Position numbers and translations under genes: made by a program. From positions 1-45,836 of the forward strand of contig SXSU01000027.1 of assembly GCA_005793345.1 (NCBI GenBank): a stretch of 45,836 nucleotides of DNA, written 5' to 3'. Below, piece after piece: positions 15,254-23,501 of the stretch; positions within the stretch are counted from its first letter, which is position 1; each line of letters opens with the position of its first letter. This stretch comes from Bdellovibrionales bacterium. Lineage in GTDB: Bacteria; Bdellovibrionota; Bdellovibrionia; Bdellovibrionales; Bdellovibrionaceae. Under the pieces are notes generated by a model. That model was not told where the DNA came from. It searched no databases and was given only the letters and a program-made list of their open reading frames with translations.

Positions 15254-17079
15254 TTGAATTTATTAAACTCGTCATCATTGTCCACTTTTACACATTGGTT
15301 AATACTTGATTCTTGTTCGTCTTTCCATTGATGAATCAAATATGGAATAGCATGAAAAATAGTGATTGTTGAACAATTTAGAACTGGACAATCTAGATCA
15401 TTGGCATTGATAAAGAAAAGTCCTTTAGTATCTAAGCTTAAATTTGAATATTTTATTAACTGTGGACGCAATGGGATTTTATATCGATAAAAGGAATTAT
15501 AAATGTTATCTTCAGTGAAATGAGCCGGGTTGATAATTGCAATTTCAATATTTGGTAGTTCTTCAATTGAATTAAAATCTTCAAAATTTGGAATACTTGA
15601 GCTTTTAATGTAACAACCAGGAATCGAATGATTCTTTAATAAGTTTAAAGTTCTTAAATCAGCACTAGATGTATTTTTTTCTGCTCTTTCGATATTTTCT
15701 TTTAATATTTTATTTACTTCATCTTGAGTTTTCAAATTTGCAAATCTTGTTTTGAGCAATTTGAAGAGGTCACTTTTATACAGGTATTCTAATTTTATGT
15801 CTTCCGAAAGATTTAAAATTGTACTAGCAAAACTAAAACTATCTAAACTAGCAGATATATTAAACTGAGCCGGCAGTTGTGATAATGACTGATTTGCATT
15901 CGCAATTGAAAAGCCATATATTTCTTTATCCTTTATTTTGAGGGGTTGCAAATCAATCGAAATTGGATTTACTTTACCATTAGGTTCACCAGCATCCGCA
16001 GTGTCATGATTACCACCACCAGCGTCAGCGGTATCATGATTGCCTCCTGCTGAATTCATTAACTCAATGGTACCTGAATTAAACTTTTCAGTTGGGTTTT
16101 CTGATATTTTATAAATATCACTTTTTAAATAAGTTCCAAGATCTGGTAAAAAACTCCACATAAATTTATTATTTGGAAGGTCTCCACCAAAATAAAACTT
16201 CTCTGCAAAATCTAAAAATGCAGAACTCAGTTCTGAAACTGGAGTAAAATAAGATTTTTGAAAATAACGATGATATCGTTTTGATAGACCTTTTACCTTC
16301 AGTCTTCCTTCTTTACGAACTAAAAGTGGTGAACCACTCATACCACCGATTATATGACTATGACTTTGAATTTCTTTGCCAAAATTTGTCATTGATATAC
16401 CGAGAATATACTTTTCTTCATTTTCCCGTCGAAGTTGATTTAATAAATTAGTAGGGTGATTTAAAAATTTACTATTGTATTGTTCCAAGTTAATTGAAAT
16501 GGTGGATAAAGTATCCAAATCAGGTGGTATCACGACAAATGAATTTGTACCAACAAGAAGTTCATTCTTATAATGTGTATTATCGTTAAACGAAAAATAC
16601 GAGTCATCAATATCATTTCCCAACTCATCTTTTCCTACTCGGTATTCAAAAATAAATAAATCATCTGGTATAAGCTCTGCTATTTTTTCTACTTCAATGA
16701 TTTCAATATCAAACAAATTTTTAGAATATCGTAATTGCCCTGACGAATTGGATTTAATATTTAAATTAATCCATTTATTCTCACGAAAAATTGATAAATT
16801 TGTACCCGCATTTCCTTGTGAAAGATGCGCATCAGTGATTACTATAAAATGCTCATCCATTTTTGGTTCCACTTTGGCAGGAACATGGACTATAAAACCT
16901 ACACCTCTAATACGGGCTACTTTGTTATTTCTAGAATTATCAAGATAAGAATAAGTTGACTCAACTCTTACCATCCACTTAGGGAATATTTCAGACGAAT
17001 TCTTAATATCTTCTTTAGCAAATGATTGAAAAGAAATTAGAATTAAAAAAATAAAATACAATCTTACAAAATTAGTCAT
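15235..17079 (-). CDS. Exported trypsin-like serine protease with C-terminal extension
   Basis: 614 residues. Signal peptide MTNFVRLYFIFLILISFQSFA (cleavage about 21). The chymotrypsin fold shows His 85 in VITDAHLSQG (in place of TAAHC), a candidate Asp 124 in LFDIEII, and Ser 248 in GGMSGSPLLV. The triad is therefore plausible, with secretion to the periplasm or outside. A low-complexity linker with tandem GGNHDTADAG repeats at about residues 345-362 joins the protease to a C-terminal region of about 240 residues without recognised motifs (two Cys in DCPVLNCS). The last residues and the stop codon lie in a degenerate copy of the palindromic repeat, so the present C-terminus may have been set by that insertion. 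Transcribed divergently from the regulator genes at 17276. Confidence 0.8.
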   Translation of the reverse strand: MTNFVRLYFIFLILISFQSFAKEDIKNSSEIFPKWMVRVESTYSYLDNSRNNKVARIRGVGFIVHVPAKVEPKMDEHFIVITDAHLSQGNAGTNLSIFRENKWINLNIKSNSSGQLRYSKNLFDIEIIEVEKIAELIPDDLFIFEYRVGKDELGNDIDDSYFSFNDNTHYKNELLVGTNSFVVIPPDLDTLSTISINLEQYNSKFLNHPTNLLNQLRRENEEKYILGISMTNFGKEIQSHSHIIGGMSGSPLLVRKEGRLKVKGLSKRYHRYFQKSYFTPVSELSSAFLDFAEKFYFGGDLPNNKFMWSFLPDLGTYLKSDIYKISENPTEKFNSGTIELMNSAGGNHDTADAGGGNHDTADAGEPNGKVNPISIDLQPLKIKDKEIYGFSIANANQSLSQLPAQFNISASLDSFSFASTILNLSEDIKLEYLYKSDLFKLLKTRFANLKTQDEVNKILKENIERAEKNTSSADLRTLNLLKNHSIPGCYIKSSSIPNFEDFNSIEELPNIEIAIINPAHFTEDNIYNSFYRYKIPLRPQLIKYSNLSLDTKGLFFINANDLDCPVLNCSTITIFHAIPYLIHQWKDEQESSINQCVKVDNDDEFNKFKIPAND

Positions 17080-17275
17080 ATGAAGAGTATACTCATTGAA
17101 AAAGGTCTCATTAAATTGCGAAATCTAAAAATATTAATCATGATTTAGTAGCTGCAAATAATAGACCAATGTATCTATAAATCCATTCACATAAAATGAC
17201 GATGGCCTTTTTTGTCATCATGACTACTTATCTACAGGTGAAAAACAACTACCTTTCAATTATATTAATACCTCT

Positions 17276-18490
17276 ATGAACGATTTAAATTTGCAAAATA
17301 GTAATTTGTATTCTTTTTTTGAAATGAGTTTAAGTGATTTATTAACTTTTAAATTTGCTTCAAACCGTAGTACTGCTGATATATTTTATCTCGAGGTTCT
17401 AAAATATTATAATTCAGCAGAAACAGAAAAATTAAAATTACTCATTGATAATTTTGAAGCTAAGTTGAATTCTTCTTATGGCTGTTTTACATCAGAAAAT
17501 TTATTTAATGAATCAGTTCTTTGGGTTGCAAAACTAAGGTTGCTTTGTTTAGAAAAACAGAGACTGGTTGAAACTCCTACTCAAGAAATATTAAAATGGT
17601 TAAATGAAAATAAAATTGAAAATCTAGTTATAGATCCTTATCTTGGTGAATATTTCTTTATAGTTGCTAGAATTTTGGATTTAAAATATGAGAATGATTT
17701 TGCATATCTTTATTATAAAAAAGCAGAAATTTCATATGCTAAAAATAAGTTATTAAAAAAATCGGCAAAGTCTTTTTTCAATTCTCTTATTTGCAAAAAC
17801 AGAAATGAAAATTCAGACACTCTTCAATATGAATATATTAAATTTATTAATGTAGGTCGTAAAATTAAAGAATTCTCTGCCGTGGGTATGGCATTTTTGG
17901 CTCTCTCTCAAAAGCTTTATGATATAGGTTCTGTTAGAAATTCACTTGCATATGTAAATAGAGCATTGGCTTACTTGAGTAACGAAAAAGGGTCGAATAA
18001 TTACTTTAAAGCCTTACTACATAGAAGCCTAGTCGCTTCTAAACTCGGTGATAATGATAAATATTTATTAGATCGTGAAGAATCTAGTTTAAGTCAACAC
18101 ATTGAAACTAAACCTATGTTAGAAGTTTCAAATTCCTCAATTAAAAATAATAAAATAATTGATTCAAGTATCTTACCAATAAGTTGGCAAAAGCGATCAA
18201 TCCATAATGGGAAATTAACTTTTGAATGGAATCAACAAGAAGAATACTTATTAGCAATTCTTTTAAAAAAACCAACAAACAAGTTCACTTTAATTAGCAA
18301 ATTATGGCCTCAATTAGGTATTAATGAATCAACTGAATTAAGATTTAAAAAAATAATTTGGAAAGTCAGAAACAAGAATTCAAAATTAATAATTTATTCA
18401 AATAATTTATATTCAATTGGTGAACTATCACTCAAACCAATTAAAAATGAAGAAAGTAATTTATCAAATCCCGAGTCAGTTTATGATTAA
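17276..18490 (+). CDS. TPR-like protein with C-terminal winged-helix-like domain (putative regulator)
   Basis: 404 residues, cytoplasmic, no signal peptide. Residues about 1-270 are all-helical with repeat-like spacing (LGEYFFIVARILDLKYENDF, AFLALSQKLYDIGSVRNSL), consistent with TPR-type repeats. After a disordered Ser/Asn stretch, residues about 310-390 form a compact domain: EEYLLAILLKKPTNKFTLI, KLWPQLGINESTELRFKKII and a final hairpin SKLIIYSNNLYSI. The helix-helix-hairpin order is like the OmpR/SARP winged helix. The same domain recurs at the end of the next gene, which overlaps it by 8 nt. No ribosome binding site is obvious. Likely a transcription factor responding to partner binding; target unknown. 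Confidence 0.65.
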   Translation: MNDLNLQNSNLYSFFEMSLSDLLTFKFASNRSTADIFYLEVLKYYNSAETEKLKLLIDNFEAKLNSSYGCFTSENLFNESVLWVAKLRLLCLEKQRLVETPTQEILKWLNENKIENLVIDPYLGEYFFIVARILDLKYENDFAYLYYKKAEISYAKNKLLKKSAKSFFNSLICKNRNENSDTLQYEYIKFINVGRKIKEFSAVGMAFLALSQKLYDIGSVRNSLAYVNRALAYLSNEKGSNNYFKALLHRSLVASKLGDNDKYLLDREESSLSQHIETKPMLEVSNSSIKNNKIIDSSILPISWQKRSIHNGKLTFEWNQQEEYLLAILLKKPTNKFTLISKLWPQLGINESTELRFKKIIWKVRNKNSKLIIYSNNLYSIGELSLKPIKNEESNLSNPESVYD

Positions 18491-19067
18491 TCCAGACTTT
18501 TCAACTTTTAAAAAACAAGTATGTAGTAATGCTAATTTATCGAATAATAGTTATGTAGATATTCAAACTGCAATTACATCTGAAAAAAATGAAATAATTA
18601 AAAAAAAGCAGTTCAATTTTTATCCAATTGAACATTATCAAAATTTATTCAAGCTCAATTTAATGCTTTCCATTTTATATTTTGAAAAAGAAAACTATTT
18701 AGCTAGTAAAAAATATCTTGAAATAACTATAAATTTAAATTCAAAACATGAGTTAAATGAAATTAAAAATTATAGCCCCATAATTAATTATCTTTTAAAA
18801 GCGTATAATAAAAATGACTATAATAATTTACAAAACTTTTTTTCAAAAATGGAACTGGTTGTAATTCACTCACTTCTCCAATCGAAAGTCCAAAAAACAG
18901 ATTTAATTACCCAATTATTTGGAAATGATATATCTTATTTAACAGCAGAAAATAGATTTAAAAATTTGATGATCCGTTTAAATAAAAAATATCCAAAGTT
19001 AATAAAATACTTTGATGGCCATTATTCAATTGATAAAATAAATTTAAAATTAATTGCTCAAGATTAA
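18483..19067 (+). CDS. Second winged-helix-like regulator, paralogous to the end of the preceding protein
   Basis: 194 residues from the ATG at 18483, inside an ATGATTAA overlap with the stop of the upstream gene; a start at 18417 would overlap by 74 nt and is less likely. The N-terminus is polar and the middle helical with a TPR-like pair (NLMLSILYFEKENYLASKKY). The C-terminal stretch SLLQSKVQKTDLITQLFGND, then ...ENRFKNLMIRLNKKYPKLIK and YFDGHYSIDKINLK, aligns by pattern with the last domain of the preceding protein (shared: hydrophobic helix, LI.(K/Q)L(W/F), RFK..I.(K/R), K(L)I.Y, YSI). So this is probably a shortened duplicate acting with it. The stop codon abuts a palindromic repeat. Confidence 0.6.
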   Translation: MINPDFSTFKKQVCSNANLSNNSYVDIQTAITSEKNEIIKKKQFNFYPIEHYQNLFKLNLMLSILYFEKENYLASKKYLEITINLNSKHELNEIKNYSPIINYLLKAYNKNDYNNLQNFFSKMELVVIHSLLQSKVQKTDLITQLFGNDISYLTAENRFKNLMIRLNKKYPKLIKYFDGHYSIDKINLKLIAQD

Positions 19068-19123
19068 GATGATTATGTCTGATATAATCGCGAAGCGATC
19101 AGACTTAATCATATGTAGAAAAT
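19068..19123. repeat. Palindromic repeat H1, copy 2 (outer arms degraded)
   Basis: Directly follows the stop codon of the regulator gene. The core ATGATTATGTCTGATATAAT, the apical hairpin ATCGCGAAGCGAT and CAGACTTAATCATATG match copy 3 exactly; the outer left arm is missing and the outer right arm is diverged. Orientation is the same as copy 3. Confidence 0.8.
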
Positions 19124-19148
19124 GGCAGATCGAAGATCGGCCGATTTT
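19119..19148. repeat. Hairpin between repeat copies 2 and 3 (in H2 position)
   Basis: AAAATGGCAGATC-GAA-GATCGGCCGATTTT folds as a stem with one mismatch and one bulge. It occupies the position where other copies have the GGGGTGATT hairpin and is followed by the same CAAGAAAATAACTGC junction, so it is a different hairpin in the H2 slot. Confidence 0.6.
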
Positions 19149-19156
19149 AACAAGAA

Positions 19157-19222
19157 AATAACTGCATATGATTATGTCTGATATAATCGCGAAGCGATCA
19201 GACTTAATCATATGCAGTTATT
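19157..19222. repeat. Palindromic repeat H1, copy 3 (best-conserved 66-bp unit)
   Basis: Ends AATAACTGC / GCAGTTATT are perfect inverted repeats. The arms continue (ATATGATTA / TAATCATAT, GTCTG / CAGAC) with one mismatch and a 5-nt bulge to the apical stem ATCGC-GAA-GCGAT. The right end contains the stop codon (TTA on plus) of the minus-strand bamB-like gene. Confidence 0.9.
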
Positions 19223-20357
19223 GTAAAAAATATATTTCTTGATTTAAATCGCGCTCTTTAGTTTTTAATTTATATAAAAGAGCTTCTTTAGAAATAAAAT
19301 AAAGTTCATTTTTTGCTTGATCAATAGCAAGTGGTGAAAAACTACCTCGGCCAGAATCAAATTGCGTTATCAATTTTCCATTTGTTGGATTTAAAAATAA
19401 AACAGGCCCTTGTGATTGAGTTACAACAACTTTATCTTGGTAAATTACAGGAGAGTTCCCTACTCCATCTGTTAAATTATAGGTCCATAGTTTACTACCA
19501 TTAGTTTTATTAAGTGCAATGATTTGGCTTTGTGAAGTGCTATATATTAAAAAATCTTTATATAACAAGACATCACCGTATCCACCCGTATCTGACTTCC
19601 AAATTAACTGTCCGGTCATACGATTCACACTATAAATAGCCGAATCATATCCTGTAATAAAAATTTGGTCATCATCAATAATTGGACTACTATCGAGATC
19701 TTTAAATTTTTTATTTTTATTTAAAACTTGCTCCCATTTTACTGCTCCAGATTTTGCATCTAAACCCACAATATACCCATCAGTAAATCCCATGTACAAG
19801 ATGCCATTAATCACAACAGGAGTTGATGCTCCACGAATAGAAAAGTTTTGAGAATCGACTCGAGAATATATCCAAAGATCTCTTCCTTCAGCAGCATCTA
19901 AAGCATAAAATACATTATTTCCAGCTAGAAAATATACAATTCCATCCCAAATAGCAGGCTCTGAAATAACCTCAGTTTTTGCATCAAAAGACCAAATTAA
20001 TTTTCCTGTATTAATATTGATCGAATAAAATTTTCCGTCATTGCCTCCAAAAAAAAGTCGATCATTCACATGGACAACTCCACTTTCAACACCACCAACT
20101 ACGGCAAAATTCCATAGCTTTCTCCCTGTATTACGATCATAAGAGACAATACCATCAATGGCATTTCCTTGAATGACAGAATTTTCAATGAGTAAAGGTT
20201 TCATACGGTGAGTCTTACGAAACGAATTATCATCCTCTATTCGAGTATCAACAATCCATTCTTTGTAAACTTCAAATTGTGGCGTACCCTTAGTTTGTAA
20301 TGGCACACCTGTGACCCAACTATATATGAGAACCGACGCAATTACGGCCAAAAACAT
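19218..20357 (-). CDS. bamB: BamB-like PQQ-repeat beta-propeller protein
   Basis: 379 residues; AAGG precedes the ATG. The N-terminal MFLAVIASVLIYSWVTGV is a hydrophobic signal or anchor, but no Cys follows, so unlike E. coli BamB this protein is not an obvious lipoprotein. The rest is a series of beta-propeller blades with the W motif of PQQ-like repeats: DRNTGRKLWNFAVVGGV, NTGKLIWSFDA, AAEGRDLWIY, KSGAVKWEQV, MTGQLIWKSDTGG, TNGSKLWTYNL. BamB scaffolds the BamA outer-membrane insertion complex. It is 1 nt downstream of the YfgM-like gene; the yfgM-bamB pair is also adjacent in E. coli, which supports the call. The stop codon is inside a palindromic repeat. Confidence 0.85.
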   Translation of the reverse strand: MFLAVIASVLIYSWVTGVPLQTKGTPQFEVYKEWIVDTRIEDDNSFRKTHRMKPLLIENSVIQGNAIDGIVSYDRNTGRKLWNFAVVGGVESGVVHVNDRLFFGGNDGKFYSININTGKLIWSFDAKTEVISEPAIWDGIVYFLAGNNVFYALDAAEGRDLWIYSRVDSQNFSIRGASTPVVINGILYMGFTDGYIVGLDAKSGAVKWEQVLNKNKKFKDLDSSPIIDDDQIFITGYDSAIYSVNRMTGQLIWKSDTGGYGDVLLYKDFLIYSTSQSQIIALNKTNGSKLWTYNLTDGVGNSPVIYQDKVVVTQSQGPVLFLNPTNGKLITQFDSGRGSFSPLAIDQAKNELYFISKEALLYKLKTKERDLNQEIYFLQ

Positions 20358-20358
20358 A

Positions 20359-21150
20359 TTATGTACCTTGTTTTTTCAAATTAATTAAACGCAAATATTT
20401 TTCAGCAGCACGTCCCTGTAATGAGCCTTGTTTTGATTTTAAGTTTGTTAAAATCTCTTCAGCTTTTTGAGTTTGACCTAATTGCACCTGACATACAGCT
20501 GATTTTAATTGGAGTTCATCACCTAAGTATTCTAAATTTTTATTTTTGATCATTGGTTCCCAAATTTTTAAAGCCTCATCACACTTACCTAAATTTGCAT
20601 TTAAAGTTCCAAGAGTATGGCCTATTAGCGCTCGCACAACATTATTTCCAGTTGATTTTGAATAAACGAGATCTAGAACTGACTTTGCCTCTTCATATTT
20701 TTTATTTTCTGAATAAATTTCAGTGACTAACAATGCACTCATTGAAGCCGCCATTGTTTTGGGATTTGCTTGAATCAATTGAGTAAACTGTTCTACTTCT
20801 GATTTGTATTTTTCTATAGTACTTTCAGAATTTTCATTGGTTTCAACGATATTTATTTCGTTTTCTTTTTCACTTTTTTTAGTATCTAATTTTGCTTGTT
20901 TTGCTTTCTCAATTTCTTCTTTTTTCTTTAAATAGGATTTTTCAATTTTATAATATTGTGCTTGCAACTCAAGTTCTTTTTTTTCAGAATTATGATTAAA
21001 AAATAATATTCCAGCAATGATGACTGCAATTGTACCTATTGCTACACCAACTTGGCCCTGGTGTCTTGCAAAAGCGAAAAATGCTTTCCTTCCCTCTTGT
21101 AAAAAAGTATCAGTTTGTTTCAACTCTTGTTTAGAAATGTGTTTAGTCAT
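20359..21150 (-). CDS. yfgM: YfgM-like TPR protein, inner-membrane anchored
   Basis: 263 residues; AGGA lies before the ATG. A short cytoplasmic N-terminus (through FFAFARHQG) precedes one transmembrane helix (QVGVAIGTIAVIIAGILFF, about residues 33-51). Then come a Lys/Glu-rich coiled coil and periplasmic TPR-like repeats (MAASMSALLVTEIYSENKKY, KCDEALKIWEPMIKN, QLKSAVCQVQLGQTQKAEEI). This is the architecture of YfgM, an ancillary SecYEG subunit that hands exported proteins to periplasmic chaperones. Directly upstream of bamB with a 1-nt gap, so the two are co-translated, in line with a joint role in outer-membrane protein biogenesis. Confidence 0.82.
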   Translation of the reverse strand: MTKHISKQELKQTDTFLQEGRKAFFAFARHQGQVGVAIGTIAVIIAGILFFNHNSEKKELELQAQYYKIEKSYLKKKEEIEKAKQAKLDTKKSEKENEINIVETNENSESTIEKYKSEVEQFTQLIQANPKTMAASMSALLVTEIYSENKKYEEAKSVLDLVYSKSTGNNVVRALIGHTLGTLNANLGKCDEALKIWEPMIKNKNLEYLGDELQLKSAVCQVQLGQTQKAEEILTNLKSKQGSLQGRAAEKYLRLINLKKQGT

Positions 21151-21277
21151 TTTGTCCTCATATCTTCTATAGCCAACTTGGTGTCAATTTATCTTGTTTC
21201 TTAAGGGCAAATTATTGAATTACCCATATTATGAAAATAATTAAATACTTATGATGAAAATACAAATAAAAGTTTAA

Positions 21278-22393
21278 TTATCTATTTTCTACTTCTTTTA
21301 AAGTTGTAAATAAACGCGAAGACTTTCCTTGATGTTTCTGTTTTAAAGCTCCAATTGTATGGATACGTTCTTCTGCAATACGATCTGCTGCCACATGTGT
21401 TGAAACATTTAACTCTTTAGCTAATTTAAATACTTTCATCATATTATCATAAACTCGTCTTGTTTTTTCAAAAGCGCGATCAGAAGAATACCCTTCTAGC
21501 TCTACAAAAACATTCATCAATCCACCTGCATTTATAACATAATCAGGAGCATATAAAATTCCTAACTCACGAAGAACTTCACCATGCTTAGCCTCAGCCA
21601 ATTGATTATTTGCACCCCCAGCAACAATTTTACATTTCAATTGCCCAACTGTAAGATCATTAATTACAGCACCTAATGCACAGGGTGCAAAAACATCACA
21701 TTGAGTAGTAACTATGGACTCAGAACTCACAGCTTCAGCACCAAATAATTCAACTTGCTTTTTAACTCTTTGTTGATCGATATCTGCTACTTTTATTTTG
21801 GCTCCCTCATCATGTAAATACTTTACTAAATTAGACCCCACATTACCTAAACCTTGAACCGCAATTGTTAATCCTTTTAAGGAATCAGTGTTTAATTTTT
21901 CTTGAACAGAAGCCTTTATTCCCATTAATACACCATGTGCTGTATAAGGGCTAGGATCTCCAGATCCACCTAATCCTTTTGGGATTCCAGTAACCCAAGG
22001 TGTTTCCATAAAAACATACTCCATATCAGTAACACCAGTGTTTACATCTTCGGCTGTAATATATTTTCCATTTAGTGCATTAATATACTGACCAAAAGCT
22101 CTGAATAAAGCTTCAGATTTTAAAACTTTTGGGTCTCCAATGATGACCGCTTTTCCCCCTCCTAAATTAAGTCCTGAGGCCGCAGCTTTATAAGTCATTC
22201 CTTTTGACAATCGAAGAACATCTGTCAATGCTTCTTCTTCACTTTTATAGTTCCACATTCTAGTTCCACCAAGTGCAGGCCCTAGTGTTGTATTATGAAT
22301 GGCAATAATTGCTTTTAATCCTACAGCTTTATCATGACAAAAAATAACTTCTTCATGATCACCATGTTTGCTAATTAGTTCAAAAGTAGACAC
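21278..22393 (-). CDS. Leucine dehydrogenase (Glu/Leu/Phe/Val dehydrogenase family)
   Basis: 371 residues using the GTG at 22393, which has GGAG 8 nt upstream; longer frames start before that box. Family signatures: IHNTTLGPALGGTRM, LSKGMTYKAAASGLNLGGGK (both substrate/catalytic Lys present) and ITAEDVNTGVTDM. The NAD-binding Rossmann loop VQGLGNVGSNLV is followed by DVFAPCALGAVIN and IVAGGANNQLA. The size fits leucine dehydrogenases (about 365 residues). It catalyses reversible NAD-dependent deamination of branched-chain amino acids to 2-oxo acids, feeding branched fatty acid synthesis or amino acid catabolism, which fits a proteolytic lifestyle. Monocistronic, divergent from the thioredoxin gene. 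Confidence 0.92.
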   Translation of the reverse strand: MSTFELISKHGDHEEVIFCHDKAVGLKAIIAIHNTTLGPALGGTRMWNYKSEEEALTDVLRLSKGMTYKAAASGLNLGGGKAVIIGDPKVLKSEALFRAFGQYINALNGKYITAEDVNTGVTDMEYVFMETPWVTGIPKGLGGSGDPSPYTAHGVLMGIKASVQEKLNTDSLKGLTIAVQGLGNVGSNLVKYLHDEGAKIKVADIDQQRVKKQVELFGAEAVSSESIVTTQCDVFAPCALGAVINDLTVGQLKCKIVAGGANNQLAEAKHGEVLRELGILYAPDYVINAGGLMNVFVELEGYSSDRAFEKTRRVYDNMMKVFKLAKELNVSTHVAADRIAEERIHTIGALKQKHQGKSSRLFTTLKEVENR

Positions 22394-22674
22394 TATAAAT
22401 TCTCCTTGTACAAAACTTTTGTTTGTATTTTTAAAACAACTTTTGTTGAGCATAAGTAAAATTATTTCATAATCCAAGAAAAACCATTGCGACGCTTGGC
22501 AATAGTCATATCCCTTTAATTAAAACGATTATTGGCAACTTTAAAAAAAATTTCACTCTATTAAAAATTAATGATACCAAAAACAACGTTTTTTTGATTT
22601 ACTGCACAAGTTCATATAAAAAATTAAATTATTTCAAATTTATAATTATCTTTATAAATTGTAAGGAGAACTTA

Positions 22675-23211
22675 ATGGAAGCACTGACTAATGAGTCATT
22701 CAAAACAAAAGTTTTTGATTATGAAAACAATAAAACATGGTCGTTTAAAGGTGAAAAACCAGCTATAATTGATTTTTATGCTGACTGGTGTGGACCTTGT
22801 AAAAGACTATCCCCTGTTCTTGAAGAACTGTCACAAACATATTCTGAAAAAATTGATGTCTATAAAATTAATGTTGATACTGAAGCTGAGTTAGCAAGTG
22901 CATTTGGCGTCATGAGTGTTCCCACAATTTTATTTATTCCAAAAGACTCTGAACCCCAAATGGCACAAGGTGCACTTCCGAAAGAAGTCCTAGAGCAAGC
23001 AATCAGCGAAGTTTTACTGGGTGAAGCTCCTCAAATGATGGCCGGTGGCGGTTGTTGTGGTGGCGGTTGCCATAGTGCAAGTGAATCAATGGGCGCTGGA
23101 AATGAGAGTGAAATGACAGCTGGCGGAGGCTGTGGCTCAAGTTCTTCGGCTTCAATGATGTCGTCAGATGATGATGAAGGTGGTTGTTGTGGTGGTGGTT
23201 GCCACTCATAA
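22675..23211 (+). CDS. Thioredoxin-domain protein with Cys-rich GGCCGGGCHS tail
   Basis: 178 residues from the ATG at 22675, which has GGAG 6 nt upstream. Residues about 20-115 are a thioredoxin fold with the canonical active site WCGPC (Cys 39, Cys 42) in DFYADWCGPCKRLSP and the cis-Pro in VMSVPTILF. Unlike ordinary thioredoxins (about 105 residues), it has a tail of about 60 residues, rich in Gly, Cys, Ser and Met, containing two exact GGCCGGGCHS copies (about 124-133 and the last ten residues) and a GGGCGSSSS between. The Cys-Cys...Cys-His spacing suggests metal binding, perhaps zinc, copper or an iron-sulfur site. No signal peptide. Its stop codon touches a palindromic repeat. Confidence 0.88.
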   Translation: MEALTNESFKTKVFDYENNKTWSFKGEKPAIIDFYADWCGPCKRLSPVLEELSQTYSEKIDVYKINVDTEAELASAFGVMSVPTILFIPKDSEPQMAQGALPKEVLEQAISEVLLGEAPQMMAGGGCCGGGCHSASESMGAGNESEMTAGGGCGSSSSASMMSSDDDEGGCCGGGCHS

Positions 23212-23275
23212 TAACTGCTCATGATTAAGTCTGATTGCTTCGCAATTTTATCAGACATAATCATAAGCAGTTATT
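23210..23275. repeat. Palindromic repeat H1, copy 4 (inverted relative to copy 3)
   Basis: AATAACTGC ... GCAGTTATT, 66 bp, core in reverse orientation, apical stem ATTGC-TTC-GCAAT (C:G pairs of copy 3 replaced by T:A). The first bases overlap the TAA stop of the thioredoxin gene. Followed by a T-rich spacer. Confidence 0.9.
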
Positions 23276-23287
23276 TTCCTGTTTTTT

Positions 23288-23309
23288 GGGGTGATTTTTC
23301 AATCACCCC
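23288..23309. repeat. Hairpin H2 of the composite repeat
   Basis: GGGGTGATT-TTTC-AATCACCCC, a perfect 9-bp stem 12 bp after H1 copy 4. Related hairpins occur at 24681, 25750 and 45031, always on the same side of H1. Confidence 0.85.
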
Positions 23310-23310
23310 G

Positions 23311-23350
23311 TATTATGAAAATCCAAACTAAAGTTTGTATTCTCATAATA
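23311..23350. repeat. Hairpin H3 of the composite repeat
   Basis: TATTATGAAAATCCAAAC-TAAA-GTTTGTATTCTCATAATA: 18-bp arms matching at 16 positions. Its last bases (AATA) are also the first bases of the next H1 unit. A matching H3 lies at 25709-25748. Confidence 0.8.
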
Positions 23351-23412
23351 ACTGCTCATGATTAAGTCTGATTGCTTCGCAATAATATAAGACAAAATCC
23401 TTCGCCGTTATT
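23347..23412. repeat. Palindromic repeat H1, copy 5 (right half diverged)
   Basis: Begins AATAACTGCTCATGATTAAG, with the apical ATTGC-TTC-GCAAT identical to copy 4. The distal arm (AATATAAGACAAAATCC, CCGTTATT) has drifted but the 66-bp length is kept. Tandem with copy 4 via H2 and H3. Confidence 0.8.
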
Positions 23413-23451
23413 TTCCTGTTTGTTTACTCATGATAAAATACGATTCACTTA

Positions 23452-23483
23452 GGAGAGTTTTACTTAAAACTCTCCTTTTTTTT
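23452..23483 (+). terminator. Intrinsic terminator of the thioredoxin gene
   Basis: GGAGAGTTTT-ACTT-AAAACTCTCC is a perfect 10-bp stem with a 4-nt loop followed by eight T. It lies about 240 bp after the thioredoxin stop codon, beyond two H1 repeats, and has a T-tract only in the plus direction. Confidence 0.88.
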
Positions 23484-23501
23484 CTTCATCTTAAAAATAA
23501 A

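Noticed and set aside
19068..19222. Repeats as simple bidirectional terminators of the convergent regulator and bamB genes
   Set aside because: Not excluded here, but copies elsewhere lie before a true terminator (23452-23483) or at a gene start (25784), so a general terminator role is not the best explanation.
23003..23264. Minus-strand His/Pro/Gln-rich frames opposite the thioredoxin tail
   Set aside because: Antisense of the GGCCGGGCHS coding repeats; composition is an artefact of GGT/TGT codons.
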